Shown: piece after piece, positions 17,293 to 25,292 of the stretch
Layout of the letters: each line of letters starts with the position of its first letter
Numbering within the stretch: position 1 is the first letter of the stretch
Source: BJGO01 sp039810885
GTDB taxonomy: Bacteria > Bacteroidota > Bacteroidia > Chitinophagales > UBA10324
Length of the DNA: 25,466 nt
Direction: 5' to 3'
Assembly: GCA_039810885.1 (NCBI GenBank)
Contig: JBDHXV010000039.1
Location: 1-25,466 of the forward strand
Program-made: the position numbers and the translations under genes
The notes under the pieces: generated by a model
Told to the model about the DNA's origin: nothing
Seen by the model: only the letters and a program-made list of their open reading frames with translations
Database searches by the model: none

Positions 17293-17799
17293 TTATTTTT
17301 TTTGTGACCAAACGTGCCGTTCCGGATAATCGAAATAAACTACGCTTCCACTATTTTCGGACAGCTCTCCCCAAGAAGATACATTAAATTGAAGCGTAAC
17401 GACTGCGCACGTCGGCATCTGATGTTGAAAGTTATAACAAAAGTAACAGGCGATTTCACTTACTGTAGGGTTATGAAATACTAACGCTGCTGATGTCCAT
17501 TGGTCATCTATTGCTTCAATGAAAGTAAGCACACGATTTAAGTCAAAGGAGTACAGCACTTCTTGAGTATGAATATGTTTTTGGTTTACATTCATAGATT
17601 CTGTAAAATATCGTGCGGTTTGTTGTGCACGAATAGCCGGTGATACAAACCACTCTTGAGGTTTTATTGAACGAGAAAATAGTTCAGCAATGTTATGAGC
17701 ATCACGATGGCCCCTACTGTGAAGACACCGCTCTTTGTCATCGGAATATGAGTGTGTGTGTTCAGCTTTAGCATGACGAATCAGCGTAAGTTGTTTCAA
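17293..17799 (-). CDS. sixA: SixA-like histidine phosphatase family protein
   Basis: 168 residues if started at TTG 17799, giving MKQLTLIRHAKAEH. An in-frame TTG at 17820 is possible on paper, but the promoter element TATTTTTG covers it, so it should not be transcribed. The catalytic RHA motif is within the first 10 residues. Later come a SPAIRAQQTA motif (phosphate-binding Arg) and VFHNPTVSE with the second catalytic His. The single-domain size fits SixA, which in E. coli dephosphorylates phosphohistidine proteins; other small-molecule substrates are possible. First gene of a probable pair with the SDR 7 bases downstream. Confidence 0.85.
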   Translation of the reverse strand: MKQLTLIRHAKAEHTHSYSDDKERCLHSRGHRDAHNIAELFSRSIKPQEWFVSPAIRAQQTARYFTESMNVNQKHIHTQEVLYSFDLNRVLTFIEAIDDQWTSAALVFHNPTVSEIACYFCYNFQHQMPTCAVVTLQFNVSSWGELSENSGSVVYFDYPERHVWSQKK

Positions 17800-17817
17800 T
17801 AGAATTAATTTAAAAAG

Positions 17818-17825
17818 CAAAAATA
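17818..17825 (-). promoter_or_regulatory. -7 promoter element of sixA
   Basis: Minus strand TATTTTTG matches TAnnTTTG and ends 18 bases before TTG 17799. It overlaps the alternative TTG at 17820, which decides the start. Confidence 0.5.
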
Positions 17826-17982
17826 CGTGTACCCCTATTGTATTGGGTTAATTTATTTCCTCTCTCAACAGAGGGATGATAAATTCTGAGTTATTTAAAA
17901 TTCCATAAATAGACCATACTCATATATTATTAGGTAAAATGGGAAATACTATTTATTCATTACAATTTTTCATATTTGTCTG

Positions 17983-17990
17983 TACATTTG
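17983..17990 (+). promoter_or_regulatory. -7 promoter element of the small T9SS cargo gene
   Basis: TACATTTG matches TAnnTTTG and ends 25 bases before the ATG at 18016. The expected -33 position has no clear TTTG. Confidence 0.45.
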
Positions 17991-18015
17991 ATTATATAAA
18001 CAACCACTTACATAA

Positions 18016-18792
18016 ATGAAAAAACTATTACTTGCATTAACATTAGTGTTCTGCGTCTTTTTTGCTCAATCGCAAAATTGCACTCCTTCTTGGCCTACAG
18101 GCGGCGGTGCCGGAATAAATCCGGACAGTTTAACCAACTTGCCAGTTGCTTACGAACTGGTTCCTTATAGCGCAAACGTGAACTTTAAAGTACCTTTAGA
18201 CACAACAGCTAGCATTGGCGGCTTTAATGTAGCGGTAACAATAAATAATATCACCGTAACTAGTGTGAGCGGATTGTCAGCCATACCTGCCACTATACCC
18301 TTTACTTACGTAACAAATCCTTCAAACGGAGTTTTTCCGGGTGGATCATTGGGTTGTGCCTTAATTACAGGCACGGCTGCTGCAGGAAGCGCCGGAGTTT
18401 ATCCTATTCAATTTTCTGTAACTGCAAATGCAACAATTAATCAGACTTCTACACCCGTTCAACAGCCATACACCATCGATTATTACAAAATTGTTGTTTT
18501 AGCAAATTCATCTATTCAAATGATTAACGGGAATGAACCATCCATCATAGGTATAGCTCCTAACCCTGCAATAAATAGCACCTCCCTGCAATATTATCTG
18601 CCCGCAAAGGCTGACGCCAATCTGTTTGTGTACAATCAATTGGGTCAATTAATGCAGCAGATTCAATTAAATCCGGGCATTGGTTTGAATAATTATAATA
18701 TAGATACTCAAGATTTTCCGGTAGGGAATTATTTTGCTACAATCTTATTAGGGAACGAAAGACTAACTATAAAATTCACTGTAAGTAAATAG
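18016..18792 (+). CDS. Small secreted protein with T9SS type A sorting domain
   Basis: 258 residues. Signal peptide at 1-19 (MKKLLLALTLVFCVFFAQS). The mature N-terminal domain (about 20-170) is beta-rich, Thr/Ser/Asn-rich and contains GINPDSLTNLP; I do not recognise a catalytic motif. From IAPNPA (about 182) the protein is a T9SS type A C-terminal domain: a predicted strand around NLFVYNQLGQ, then FPVGNYFATI and a final Lys-ending strand. It should be exported by Sec and T9SS and be surface-attached or released. Monocistronic by appearance, with its own promoter and a strong terminator. The specific role is unknown. Confidence 0.85.
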   Translation: MKKLLLALTLVFCVFFAQSQNCTPSWPTGGGAGINPDSLTNLPVAYELVPYSANVNFKVPLDTTASIGGFNVAVTINNITVTSVSGLSAIPATIPFTYVTNPSNGVFPGGSLGCALITGTAAAGSAGVYPIQFSVTANATINQTSTPVQQPYTIDYYKIVVLANSSIQMINGNEPSIIGIAPNPAINSTSLQYYLPAKADANLFVYNQLGQLMQQIQLNPGIGLNNYNIDTQDFPVGNYFATILLGNERLTIKFTVSK

Positions 18793-18828
18793 CGCATTCG
18801 CTACTATTTATTACTTTTTTTCAGTTTA

Positions 18829-18855
18829 GAAAAGCCTGTTTAACACAGGCTTTTC
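18829..18855 (+). terminator. Intrinsic terminator after the small T9SS cargo gene
   Basis: GAAAAGCCTGT (18829-18839) and ACAGGCTTTTC (18845-18855) form a perfect 11-bp stem with a 5-base loop. Thymines in the 3' arm and the following ATTTG act as the U-tract. Confidence 0.85.
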
Positions 18856-18940
18856 ATTTGTTGCAGGTATATGTAAGATAGCCCAAGTGGATAGTTCCTT
18901 ATCTTAGCGTTGTTTAATCTTCTTAGAAAGAATAGCATCG

Positions 18941-19141
18941 TTGAAATACTTTATCCTTATTTGTATCATAGCTTTGCCTTATTGGTCGTGTACTGCAAGA
19001 CGAAATTCTGATGCTGATTATGCGGTACCGAATAATTATGACCCTGCTTTAGAAGAGACAACGATTATTGTTATTGATACAATAACAACACACCACGATT
19101 CTATAGACCGGCATTCAACGGGTAAGGAACAGCCGGACTAG
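18941..19141 (+). CDS. Small putative lipoprotein
   Basis: 66 residues with a TTG start. The N-terminus MKYFILICIIALPYWSC is a Lys, a hydrophobic stretch and a cysteine at 17, i.e. a lipoprotein-type signal although the residues before Cys are not an ideal lipobox. The mature 49 residues are acidic and polar, with Asp/Glu clusters and several His, and no recognisable domain. A TAGCGTTG sequence at 18905-18912 is a one-mismatch TAnnTTTG. The gene sits between a strong terminator and the prs promoter. It is a plausible small envelope protein, but the short length and TTG start leave real doubt. Confidence 0.5.
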   Translation: MKYFILICIIALPYWSCTARRNSDADYAVPNNYDPALEETTIIVIDTITTHHDSIDRHSTGKEQPD

Positions 19142-19259
19142 ATGTTTAAATCATCTTTTGAGTTTCAATAAATAAGCGGATGGGTGATTATTTTAATAAT
19201 AGGATAGAATTTACTAACCGCAAGGATATATTTTATTGAAGTTCAAAGAGTGAGGTAAG

Positions 19260-19290
19260 TTTCGAGAAGTCAGATAGTTTAATATCTTTG
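19260..19290 (+). promoter_or_regulatory. Promoter of the prs-rplY-pth operon
   Basis: TATCTTTG (19283-19290) is a perfect TAnnTTTG -7 element. TTTC (19260-19263) is a one-mismatch -33 element, exactly 19 bases upstream. The predicted leader before the prs ATG at 19308 is about 14 bases. Confidence 0.7.
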
Positions 19291-19307
19291 CGCACCCAAA
19301 AACAACG

Positions 19308-20243
19308 ATGGAATCCTTAGTACGTATTTTTTCCGGTACCTCGTCTGAATATCTTGCAAGAGAGATCGCTTTATCCTATGGCGTAGAACTGGGCAATTTA
19401 AAAGTTCAGCGTTTTGCAGATGGCGAAATTTCACCCGTCATACTTGAATCGGTACGTGGAGACTACGTCTTCTTTGTTCAATCTACATTCGCTCCTGCTG
19501 AGAACATCTTGGAGTTATTGCTTATGATAGACTCTGCGCGTAGAGCGTCAGCATCATACATTACTGCCGTGATACCTTACTTCGGTTATGCGCGACAAGA
19601 CCGAAAAGACAAGCCCCGCGTAGCTATCGCAGCAAAGTTAATGGCTAATCTTTTAGTAGCTGCCGGTGCTAATCGTATTATGACAATGGATTTACACGCG
19701 CCACAAATTCAGGGATTCTTTGATATTCCGGTAGATCATCTGGAAAGCAATACCATTTTTATACCTTATCTCAGTTCACTGCCCAATTTGGATAACATAA
19801 TTTTTGCATCACCGGACGTAGGAAGTACGAATCGTGCAAGGCATTTGGCTCAGTTTTTTGGTCGAGAAATGGTTATCTGTGACAAACATCGCAAGCGCGC
19901 AAATGAAATAGCTTCAATGACGGTGATTGGAGAGGTTGATGGGAAAGACGTAATCCTTGTAGATGATATTATTGATACAGCAAGTACCTTGTGCAACGCT
20001 GCAAAGTTGCTAACCGAAAAAGGTGCTAAGTCAGTACGAGCCTTATGTACACATCCTGTTCTATCAGGCACGGCAATAGAAAAAATTGAAACCTCTCATC
20101 TTAGTGAGATCGTTGTTTGTAACACAATTCCATTAAAAAGAACATCGGAAAAAATAAGAGTATTGAGTGTGGGTGAACTGTTTGCACATTCTATTAGAAA
20201 TATGTACGAGCATAAATCCATCTCTTCTTTATTTATTAATTAA
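19308..20243 (+). CDS. prs: Ribose-phosphate pyrophosphokinase (PRPP synthetase)
   Basis: 311-residue cytoplasmic enzyme that transfers pyrophosphate from ATP to ribose 5-phosphate, making PRPP for purine, pyrimidine, histidine, tryptophan and NAD synthesis. Features seen: FADGE at 36-40 and YARQDRKDKPR at 94-104 (ATP-binding and flexible loop), DLH at 128-130, and the PRPP/ribose-phosphate loop VDDIIDTAST at 218-227. Length is standard for class I. First gene of an operon with rplY (36 bases downstream) and pth, an arrangement common in bacteria. Confidence 0.97.
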   Translation: MESLVRIFSGTSSEYLAREIALSYGVELGNLKVQRFADGEISPVILESVRGDYVFFVQSTFAPAENILELLLMIDSARRASASYITAVIPYFGYARQDRKDKPRVAIAAKLMANLLVAAGANRIMTMDLHAPQIQGFFDIPVDHLESNTIFIPYLSSLPNLDNIIFASPDVGSTNRARHLAQFFGREMVICDKHRKRANEIASMTVIGEVDGKDVILVDDIIDTASTLCNAAKLLTEKGAKSVRALCTHPVLSGTAIEKIETSHLSEIVVCNTIPLKRTSEKIRVLSVGELFAHSIRNMYEHKSISSLFIN

Positions 20244-20279
20244 ATTCAATTCAATCATACATAAACATTTAAACTTTTT

Positions 20280-20900
20280 ATGAACGCAATTCAATTAAAC
20301 GGAACCGCCAGAACTGAAACAGGGAAAAAAGCTGCCGCTAATTCAAGGACAGCAGGAATGGTACCGTGTAATCTTTACGGAGCAGGAGAAAACAAATCCT
20401 TTACTTTGACAAAATCTGATGCTCATCGCCTTATTCACACACCGGATTTTCAGGTTGTCGATATCAATGTGGATGGAACTACTTATCGTGCCATAATTAA
20501 AGAGGTACAAATGCACCCTTTAACCGATGATATTAGACACTTAGATTTTTTAGCTATTGAAAATGGAAAACAGATCACTGTTGAGATTCCTGTGCGCGTT
20601 ACAGGCGGCTCGCCTAAGGGAGTGCGTGATGGGGGTAAACTACAAGTAAAGGTTCGGAAGTTGAAAGTTAAAACAACCCCGGAGAAATTAATGCCGTCTT
20701 TAGAAATAAACTTGGAAAACCTTGAATTAGGAAAGACGTTTCGAATAGGGGACATTAACATAGAAGGTTACGAGATAATGCATTCTGCAAGCATTCCGGT
20801 TGCTTCCGTATTTATCCCCCGTACCGTTAAGGAAGAACCTAAAGCGGCTGCAGCACCGGCTGCACCGGCTGCGTCATCTCCTACAACAGCTAAAAAATAA
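20280..20900 (+). CDS. rplY: 50S ribosomal protein L25 / general stress protein Ctc
   Basis: 206 residues. The N-terminal domain (about 1-92) is the L25 beta-barrel that binds 5S rRNA, starting NAIQLNGTARTETGKKAA. A C-terminal TL5/Ctc domain follows (about 100-185), and the protein ends in an Ala/Pro-rich tail (188-203). E. coli L25 has only the first domain (94 residues). Second gene of the prs operon; pth follows after 17 bases. Confidence 0.95.
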   Translation: MNAIQLNGTARTETGKKAAANSRTAGMVPCNLYGAGENKSFTLTKSDAHRLIHTPDFQVVDINVDGTTYRAIIKEVQMHPLTDDIRHLDFLAIENGKQITVEIPVRVTGGSPKGVRDGGKLQVKVRKLKVKTTPEKLMPSLEINLENLELGKTFRIGDINIEGYEIMHSASIPVASVFIPRTVKEEPKAAAAPAAPAASSPTTAKK

Positions 20901-20917
20901 ATCATTTTTATTCGGGT

Positions 20918-21481
20918 GTGAAGTTCTTAATCGCTGGATTGGGTAATATCGGTATCGAATATCGAAACACTCGACATAATATTGGATTTAACATTTGCGA
21001 TGCATTGGCTCTAAAAGCCGGTGCATCTTTTTTTTCAGAACGCCTTGCAGACTATGCATTACTCAAGCACAAGGGGCGCCAATTGCATTTAATTAAACCT
21101 ACAACCTATATGAATTTGAGTGGCTTAGCAGTTCGATATTGGTTACAGAAATTGGACATAGAGAAAAACAACCTTTTAGTATTAGTAGATGACTTGGCAT
21201 TACCTTTCGGAACCATCCGTATGCGTGCAAAGGGTAGCGATGGGGGGCATAACGGGCTAAAACATATTACTGAGATGTTGCAGTCTTCCGACTATCCACG
21301 CTTACGTTTCGGTATCGGGGACCAATTTTCAAAAGGTTCGCAGATAAATTATGTCTTAGGCAAATGGAATGAAGAGGAAACTGCACGCTTACCCGAGTCA
21401 ATTCAAAAATCGTGTGAGGCTGTATTGAGTTTTGTTTCTATCGGATTAGATCGAACCATGAATCTATACAATACGAAGTAA
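20918..21481 (+). CDS. pth: Peptidyl-tRNA hydrolase
   Basis: 187 residues, GTG start giving MKFLIAGLGN. It releases peptides from prematurely dropped peptidyl-tRNA, recycling tRNA. Active-site residues expected for the family are present: Asn10, His20 (NTRHNIGF), Asn66 (YMNLSG), Asp91/Asp92 (LVDDLALPFG) and Asn112 (GGHNGLKH). Last gene of the prs-rplY-pth operon. I see no strong terminator in the 80 bases before the next gene, which has its own promoter. Confidence 0.96.
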   Translation: MKFLIAGLGNIGIEYRNTRHNIGFNICDALALKAGASFFSERLADYALLKHKGRQLHLIKPTTYMNLSGLAVRYWLQKLDIEKNNLLVLVDDLALPFGTIRMRAKGSDGGHNGLKHITEMLQSSDYPRLRFGIGDQFSKGSQINYVLGKWNEEETARLPESIQKSCEAVLSFVSIGLDRTMNLYNTK

Positions 21482-21544
21482 CCCACATACTTTTTCCTGA
21501 CTCGATAATTCAGAACACAAAGCGCATTTCTCGTAATCTCTAAT

Positions 21545-21552
21545 TAGGTTTG
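21545..21552 (+). promoter_or_regulatory. -7 promoter element of the TMTC-like gene
   Basis: TAGGTTTG matches TAnnTTTG and ends 9 bases before ATG 21562. It overlaps the alternative upstream TTG at 21550, excluding that start. Confidence 0.5.
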
Positions 21553-21561
21553 TTGTTCCCT

Positions 21562-23508
21562 ATGCGTAAGAACAAGAAAAAGGCTCCTTCAATAAAAAGT
21601 AATTCGGGCGATGCAATTCATCTGTGGTGGGAATCCACTTACTTCCACCTTGTTCTAATAATTTTTCTCACAACAGTTTCTTACTGGCCAACGTTTGATA
21701 ATGGTTGGACTAATTGGGATGATAATGGATATGTATTAGATAATGATTTAGTAAAGCACACAACACTATCCAATTGGACCGAGCACTTTAAACACCTGAG
21801 TGTAATGGGTAATTATCATCCTATTTCGATGCTTTCCTTAGCCGTGGATTATAACTTATATAAAGATCGAGCATCGGGTTTTCACAGAACTTCATTTTTT
21901 ATACATCTATTCAATGCAGTTCTATTGTATTTTATTTTACAGCAGCTATTTGCCACACCGTGGTTTAGCTTGCTTGGGGCATTGATATTTTCTATTCATC
22001 CTATGCACGTTGAGTCAGTTGCATGGATTGCTGAACGAAAAGATGTGTTATATGTGATGTTCTATTTTTTGGCTATGCTTGCATACTTCAGATATAATAA
22101 TTTAGTAGGGCCGGGCAGATGGATGTGGTATGGTATAGCATTGTTCCTGTTTATATTTTCTAATTTATCAAAAGCGCAAGCTGTAACCCTGCCTGTAGTC
22201 TTATTTCTTATTGATTACTATGAAGCAAGAAAAAGCTTTACTAAAAATATAATTGAGAAATTACCTTTCTTCACATTAAGCTTGTTCTTCGGGGTGCTGG
22301 CAATCAAAGCACAGCAAGCATCTGAGGCCATTCACTTTATTCCATTCTATACTTGGTCTGATCGAATCTTGTTTGCGTCTTATGCATTATATAGTTATAT
22401 CTACGAATTCATCGCTCCGATAAAACTGGCTGCATTCCATCCATATCCGTTAAAGAGCAGTAGCGAGGATTATCCGATATTTTATTACATCGCACCGGCA
22501 GCACTTATCATTGGCTTTATATTGAGCATAATTTATATGCTAAGAAATAAATTATTTATTCTCGGTGCAGGATTATTTCTTGTCAACATCGTATTAATTC
22601 TTCAACTGTTACCCGTTGGTAATGCTATTTTTGCTGAGCGATATACCTATTTAGCTTATATCGGCTTGATTATACTTTTACTTGGTTTTACAAAAGCATG
22701 GATAGATAAATTCCCTGCTTACAGAAAGGCAACCTTCATTGTCCTAAGTGCTTGGCTACTCTTCTTTTCATATCAATCGTACTCGCGGGTTAAAGTTTGG
22801 AATAATAGTAAAGTCTTATGGACCGATGTTATTTCAAAATACAATTATGCTCCTAATGCTCATAATAACCTCGGTTCTTATTATCAGAAAAAAGAAATGC
22901 TTGACTCTGCAATGATACATTTCAATATAGCCATTGCATTACAGCATGATTTCCCCGAAGCACTTATTAACCGTTCCGATATTTTAAGGCAACGTGGACA
23001 ATTGGATTCTGCCATAGCAGATTGTAATCTAGCCATTCGCTTACAACCGAATGATGAAGGCGGATATATGAATCGCGGCATTGCGTTAAGTATTGCAGGG
23101 CGCTATGATGAAGCACTACAGGATTTTAATAAAGTACTATCTTTTAACGACAACAGCATAAAGGCCCATAGTAATCGTGCTAATTTATTAGCCTTGCGCG
23201 GTGAGTTTGATGCATCGTTAAAAGATTATGCCCGGGTAATTGAGTTGGATCCAAACAATGCGGAAGCATATAGTAATCGTGCCAGAACTTATGTTACGAT
23301 GAAACGGTACCAAGAAGCGTTAGCAGATGCTCAAAAAGCGGTACAACTTAATCCTAACAATGCCGATACTTATTTGGTAAGTGCTGATGCACAATACAAC
23401 TTAGGTAACTATCAAGCGGCGTTAGAAGCTGTTACTCGCGCTCAATCGCTAGGTAAACCCATAAATGAGGCTTTCATTAATAAACTTAAGTCGTTAATGG
23501 CGAAGTAA
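21562..23508 (+). CDS. TMTC-like GT-C glycosyltransferase with C-terminal TPR repeats
   Basis: 648 residues from ATG 21562; a TTG 12 bases upstream lies inside the promoter. The N-terminal half is a polytopic GT-C-type domain with about 10 membrane helices. An Asp-Asp motif in the first outside loop (NWDDNGYV, 51-58) sits at the place of the catalytic acid of PMT/TMTC mannosyltransferases. It is followed by NYHPISM (84-90), HPMHVESVAW and AERKDVL (146-163), and AERYTYLAY (358-366). The soluble C-terminal part (about 430-648) is a run of about six TPR units with the usual N-A-x6-G and P-N-N-A patterns. Eukaryotic TMTC1-4 have the same order (GT-C then TPR) and O-mannosylate proteins. The bacterial substrate is unknown; O-glycosylation of envelope proteins is a reasonable guess. 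Its stop codon abuts that of the convergent folB-like gene. Confidence 0.82.
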   Translation: MRKNKKKAPSIKSNSGDAIHLWWESTYFHLVLIIFLTTVSYWPTFDNGWTNWDDNGYVLDNDLVKHTTLSNWTEHFKHLSVMGNYHPISMLSLAVDYNLYKDRASGFHRTSFFIHLFNAVLLYFILQQLFATPWFSLLGALIFSIHPMHVESVAWIAERKDVLYVMFYFLAMLAYFRYNNLVGPGRWMWYGIALFLFIFSNLSKAQAVTLPVVLFLIDYYEARKSFTKNIIEKLPFFTLSLFFGVLAIKAQQASEAIHFIPFYTWSDRILFASYALYSYIYEFIAPIKLAAFHPYPLKSSSEDYPIFYYIAPAALIIGFILSIIYMLRNKLFILGAGLFLVNIVLILQLLPVGNAIFAERYTYLAYIGLIILLLGFTKAWIDKFPAYRKATFIVLSAWLLFFSYQSYSRVKVWNNSKVLWTDVISKYNYAPNAHNNLGSYYQKKEMLDSAMIHFNIAIALQHDFPEALINRSDILRQRGQLDSAIADCNLAIRLQPNDEGGYMNRGIALSIAGRYDEALQDFNKVLSFNDNSIKAHSNRANLLALRGEFDASLKDYARVIELDPNNAEAYSNRARTYVTMKRYQEALADAQKAVQLNPNNADTYLVSADAQYNLGNYQAALEAVTRAQSLGKPINEAFINKLKSLMAK

Positions 23509-23862
23509 TTAGAAACGCATAATCATGTAAACACTTCCACAGTTTGAGGAAATCACCGGGTAATGTTTTATCAACTCAAGTTCACCGGAAAGAATTCCGG
23601 AAAAATCTTGCCTTAACTGTTTTAAAATGGCATTACCCAAATCTTCTAAAAGTATATAGCTCTGCAAAGAGGCCTTTTGATATACTTCAATTATGTTTAA
23701 GTAATTAAACGTTGGCTGACCCAGAAATTCAGCAGTATTCATATCTACATCAATCCTACAATTCAATTCAATAAGACATTTCAGTTTTCTTTCCTCTTCG
23801 CATTCGCCAATGGAAACATATTTTTTTATTGCACGGCACCCAACTGAAAGTGATTGATTCAT
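23509..23862 (-). CDS. folB: Dihydroneopterin aldolase-like protein (FolB)
   Basis: 117 residues with a T-fold pattern similar to FolB, which converts dihydroneopterin to 6-hydroxymethyl-dihydropterin plus glycolaldehyde in folate synthesis. Aligning by eye to E. coli FolB: a Glu-rich loop (GECEEE, 19-24) where the pterin-side Glu motif lies, FNYLNI with Tyr54 (E. coli LSYADI), LLEDLGNAIL (71-80) as the conserved helix, LIKHYPV with Lys99 (E. coli LSKPGAV), and a terminal NCGSVYMIMRF strand. The usual GVYxxE motif is not intact, so the match is clear in fold but divergent in sequence; a non-catalytic T-fold relative is possible. Zero spacer from the TMTC-like stop. Its TATATTTG promoter ends 4 bases before the ATG. 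Confidence 0.72.
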   Translation of the reverse strand: MNQSLSVGCRAIKKYVSIGECEEERKLKCLIELNCRIDVDMNTAEFLGQPTFNYLNIIEVYQKASLQSYILLEDLGNAILKQLRQDFSGILSGELELIKHYPVISSNCGSVYMIMRF

Positions 23863-23866
23863 AGGC

Positions 23867-23874
23867 CAAATATA
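23867..23874 (-). promoter_or_regulatory. -7 promoter element of folB
   Basis: Minus strand TATATTTG matches TAnnTTTG and ends 4 bases before the ATG at 23862, predicting an essentially leaderless transcript. Confidence 0.5.
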
Positions 23875-23906
23875 GGTTTAGGTAGAATGATTATATATAG
23901 TAAACA

Positions 23907-23941
23907 TTTGCAAACGTAAATATCTTATTCTGTTAAATTTG
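23907..23941 (+). promoter_or_regulatory. Promoter of the glutaryl-CoA dehydrogenase gene
   Basis: TAAATTTG (23934-23941) is a perfect -7 element. TTTG (23907-23910) is a perfect -33 element at 23-base spacing, slightly longer than usual. The start codon is 21 bases downstream. The region is shared with the divergent folB promoter. Confidence 0.55.
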
Positions 23942-23962
23942 CGAGCATCATAACAGAAACTA

Positions 23963-25141
23963 ATGAGTAAAGATCTTTATCAACATCCGGACTATTATCA
24001 GATCGATGAATTATTGACGGATGAACACAAATTAATACGCGATACGGTACGTCAATATGTAAAGAAAAGTTTAAGTCCAATTATTGAAGACTATGCACAA
24101 CGTGCAGAATTTCCAAAACATATTGTATCGGAAATGGCGAGTGTTGGAGCGTTTGGACCAACCATTCCGGCGGAGTATGGCGGAGGTGGATTGGACTATA
24201 TCTCTTACGGTATTATTATGCAAGAACTGGAACGTTGCGACAGTGGTATTCGCTCTACCGCTTCCGTACAAGGCTCTTTAGTGATGTATCCCATATTTAA
24301 ATTTGGAAGCGAAGCTCAACGCCGTAAATATTTACCAAAACTTGGTAGTGGAGAGTACCTCGGCTGCTTTGGACTAACGGAACCAGACTATGGGAGTAAC
24401 CCCGCAGATATGATTACCAATATTAAGGATGCGGGAGATTATGTGATATTGAATGGGGCAAAGATGTGGATATCTAATGCACCCTATGCCGATATCGCCG
24501 TAGTATGGGCAAAAGATGAAACAGGGCAGATCCGTGGGTTGATTGTAGAACGTGGTATGGAAGGATTTACTACGCCGGAAACAAAAGGAAAATGGAGCTT
24601 GCGCGCCTCTGCAACAGGCGAATTGGTGTTTTCTAATGTGAAAGTGCCTAAAGAAAATATCTTTCCCGAGATTAAAGGATTAAAAGGACCTCTCACGTGT
24701 TTATCCTCTGCACGTTATGGTATTGCTTGGGGTGCACTTGGTGCAGCAATGGATTGCTATGACTCAGCACTTCGTTACTCTAAAGAACGCATTCAATTCG
24801 ACAAACCAATCGGGCAGTTTCAGTTAACACAAAAGAAGCTTGCCGAGATGATTACTGAGATTACTAAATCACAGTTGTTGGTTTGGCGCTTGGGTGTACT
24901 TATGAACGAAGGCAGAGCCACTCCGGCTCAAATATCTATGGCCAAACGAAATAGCGTAGAGGTTGCACTCAATATAGCCCGTGAGGCGCGTCAGATACAT
25001 GGTGGTATGGGAATAACAGGTGAATTTCCAATAATGCGTCACATGATGAATCTTGAAAGCGTGGTGACCTATGAAGGCACACACGATATTCACTTGCTCA
25101 TAACCGGAATGGATGTAACAGGATTGAGTGCCTTTAAATAG
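23963..25141 (+). CDS. gcdH: Glutaryl-CoA dehydrogenase (acyl-CoA dehydrogenase family)
   Basis: 392-residue FAD enzyme of the acyl-CoA dehydrogenase fold. Glutaryl-CoA dehydrogenase oxidises and decarboxylates glutaryl-CoA to crotonyl-CoA in lysine and tryptophan breakdown. It tracks human GCDH closely: an Arg-containing segment GIRSTASVQGSLVM (95-108, with Arg97 the likely glutaryl-carboxylate ligand), CFGLTEPDYGSNP (135-147), MWISNAPYADIAVVW (168-182), GKWSLRASATGE (209-220), SARYGIAWG (249-257), and TYEGTHDIH (369-377) with catalytic base Glu371. Length equals the mature family. Monocistronic by appearance: own promoter and a strong terminator. The substrate assignment rests on motif similarity and is good but not proven. 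Confidence 0.92.
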   Translation: MSKDLYQHPDYYQIDELLTDEHKLIRDTVRQYVKKSLSPIIEDYAQRAEFPKHIVSEMASVGAFGPTIPAEYGGGGLDYISYGIIMQELERCDSGIRSTASVQGSLVMYPIFKFGSEAQRRKYLPKLGSGEYLGCFGLTEPDYGSNPADMITNIKDAGDYVILNGAKMWISNAPYADIAVVWAKDETGQIRGLIVERGMEGFTTPETKGKWSLRASATGELVFSNVKVPKENIFPEIKGLKGPLTCLSSARYGIAWGALGAAMDCYDSALRYSKERIQFDKPIGQFQLTQKKLAEMITEITKSQLLVWRLGVLMNEGRATPAQISMAKRNSVEVALNIAREARQIHGGMGITGEFPIMRHMMNLESVVTYEGTHDIHLLITGMDVTGLSAFK

Positions 25142-25243
25142 CAATTGCCCGGATTAATCCGATTAAGAACTCTTAGGTTAATCATTATTATTTTAAAAGA
25201 ATGATTCTTTAAACTATCAAACAATCTTCCACTAATTAAATTA

Positions 25244-25271
25244 AAAAAGCCCCGCAAATGCGGGGCTTTTT
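25244..25271. terminator. Bidirectional intrinsic terminator between gcdH and groEL
   Basis: AAAAAGCCCCGCA (25244-25256) and TGCGGGGCTTTTT (25259-25271) are perfect inverted repeats. The GC-rich stem is flanked by A and T runs, so it can act for both convergent genes. Confidence 0.92.
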
Positions 25272-25292
25272 ACTTTTTGCCGAAGAAACCTA

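Noticed and set aside
17859..17874. Small inverted repeat CCTCT-CTCAAC-AGAGG between sixA and the T9SS cargo gene.
   Set aside because: Only 5 bp with no U-run and no clear association with either promoter; could be chance.
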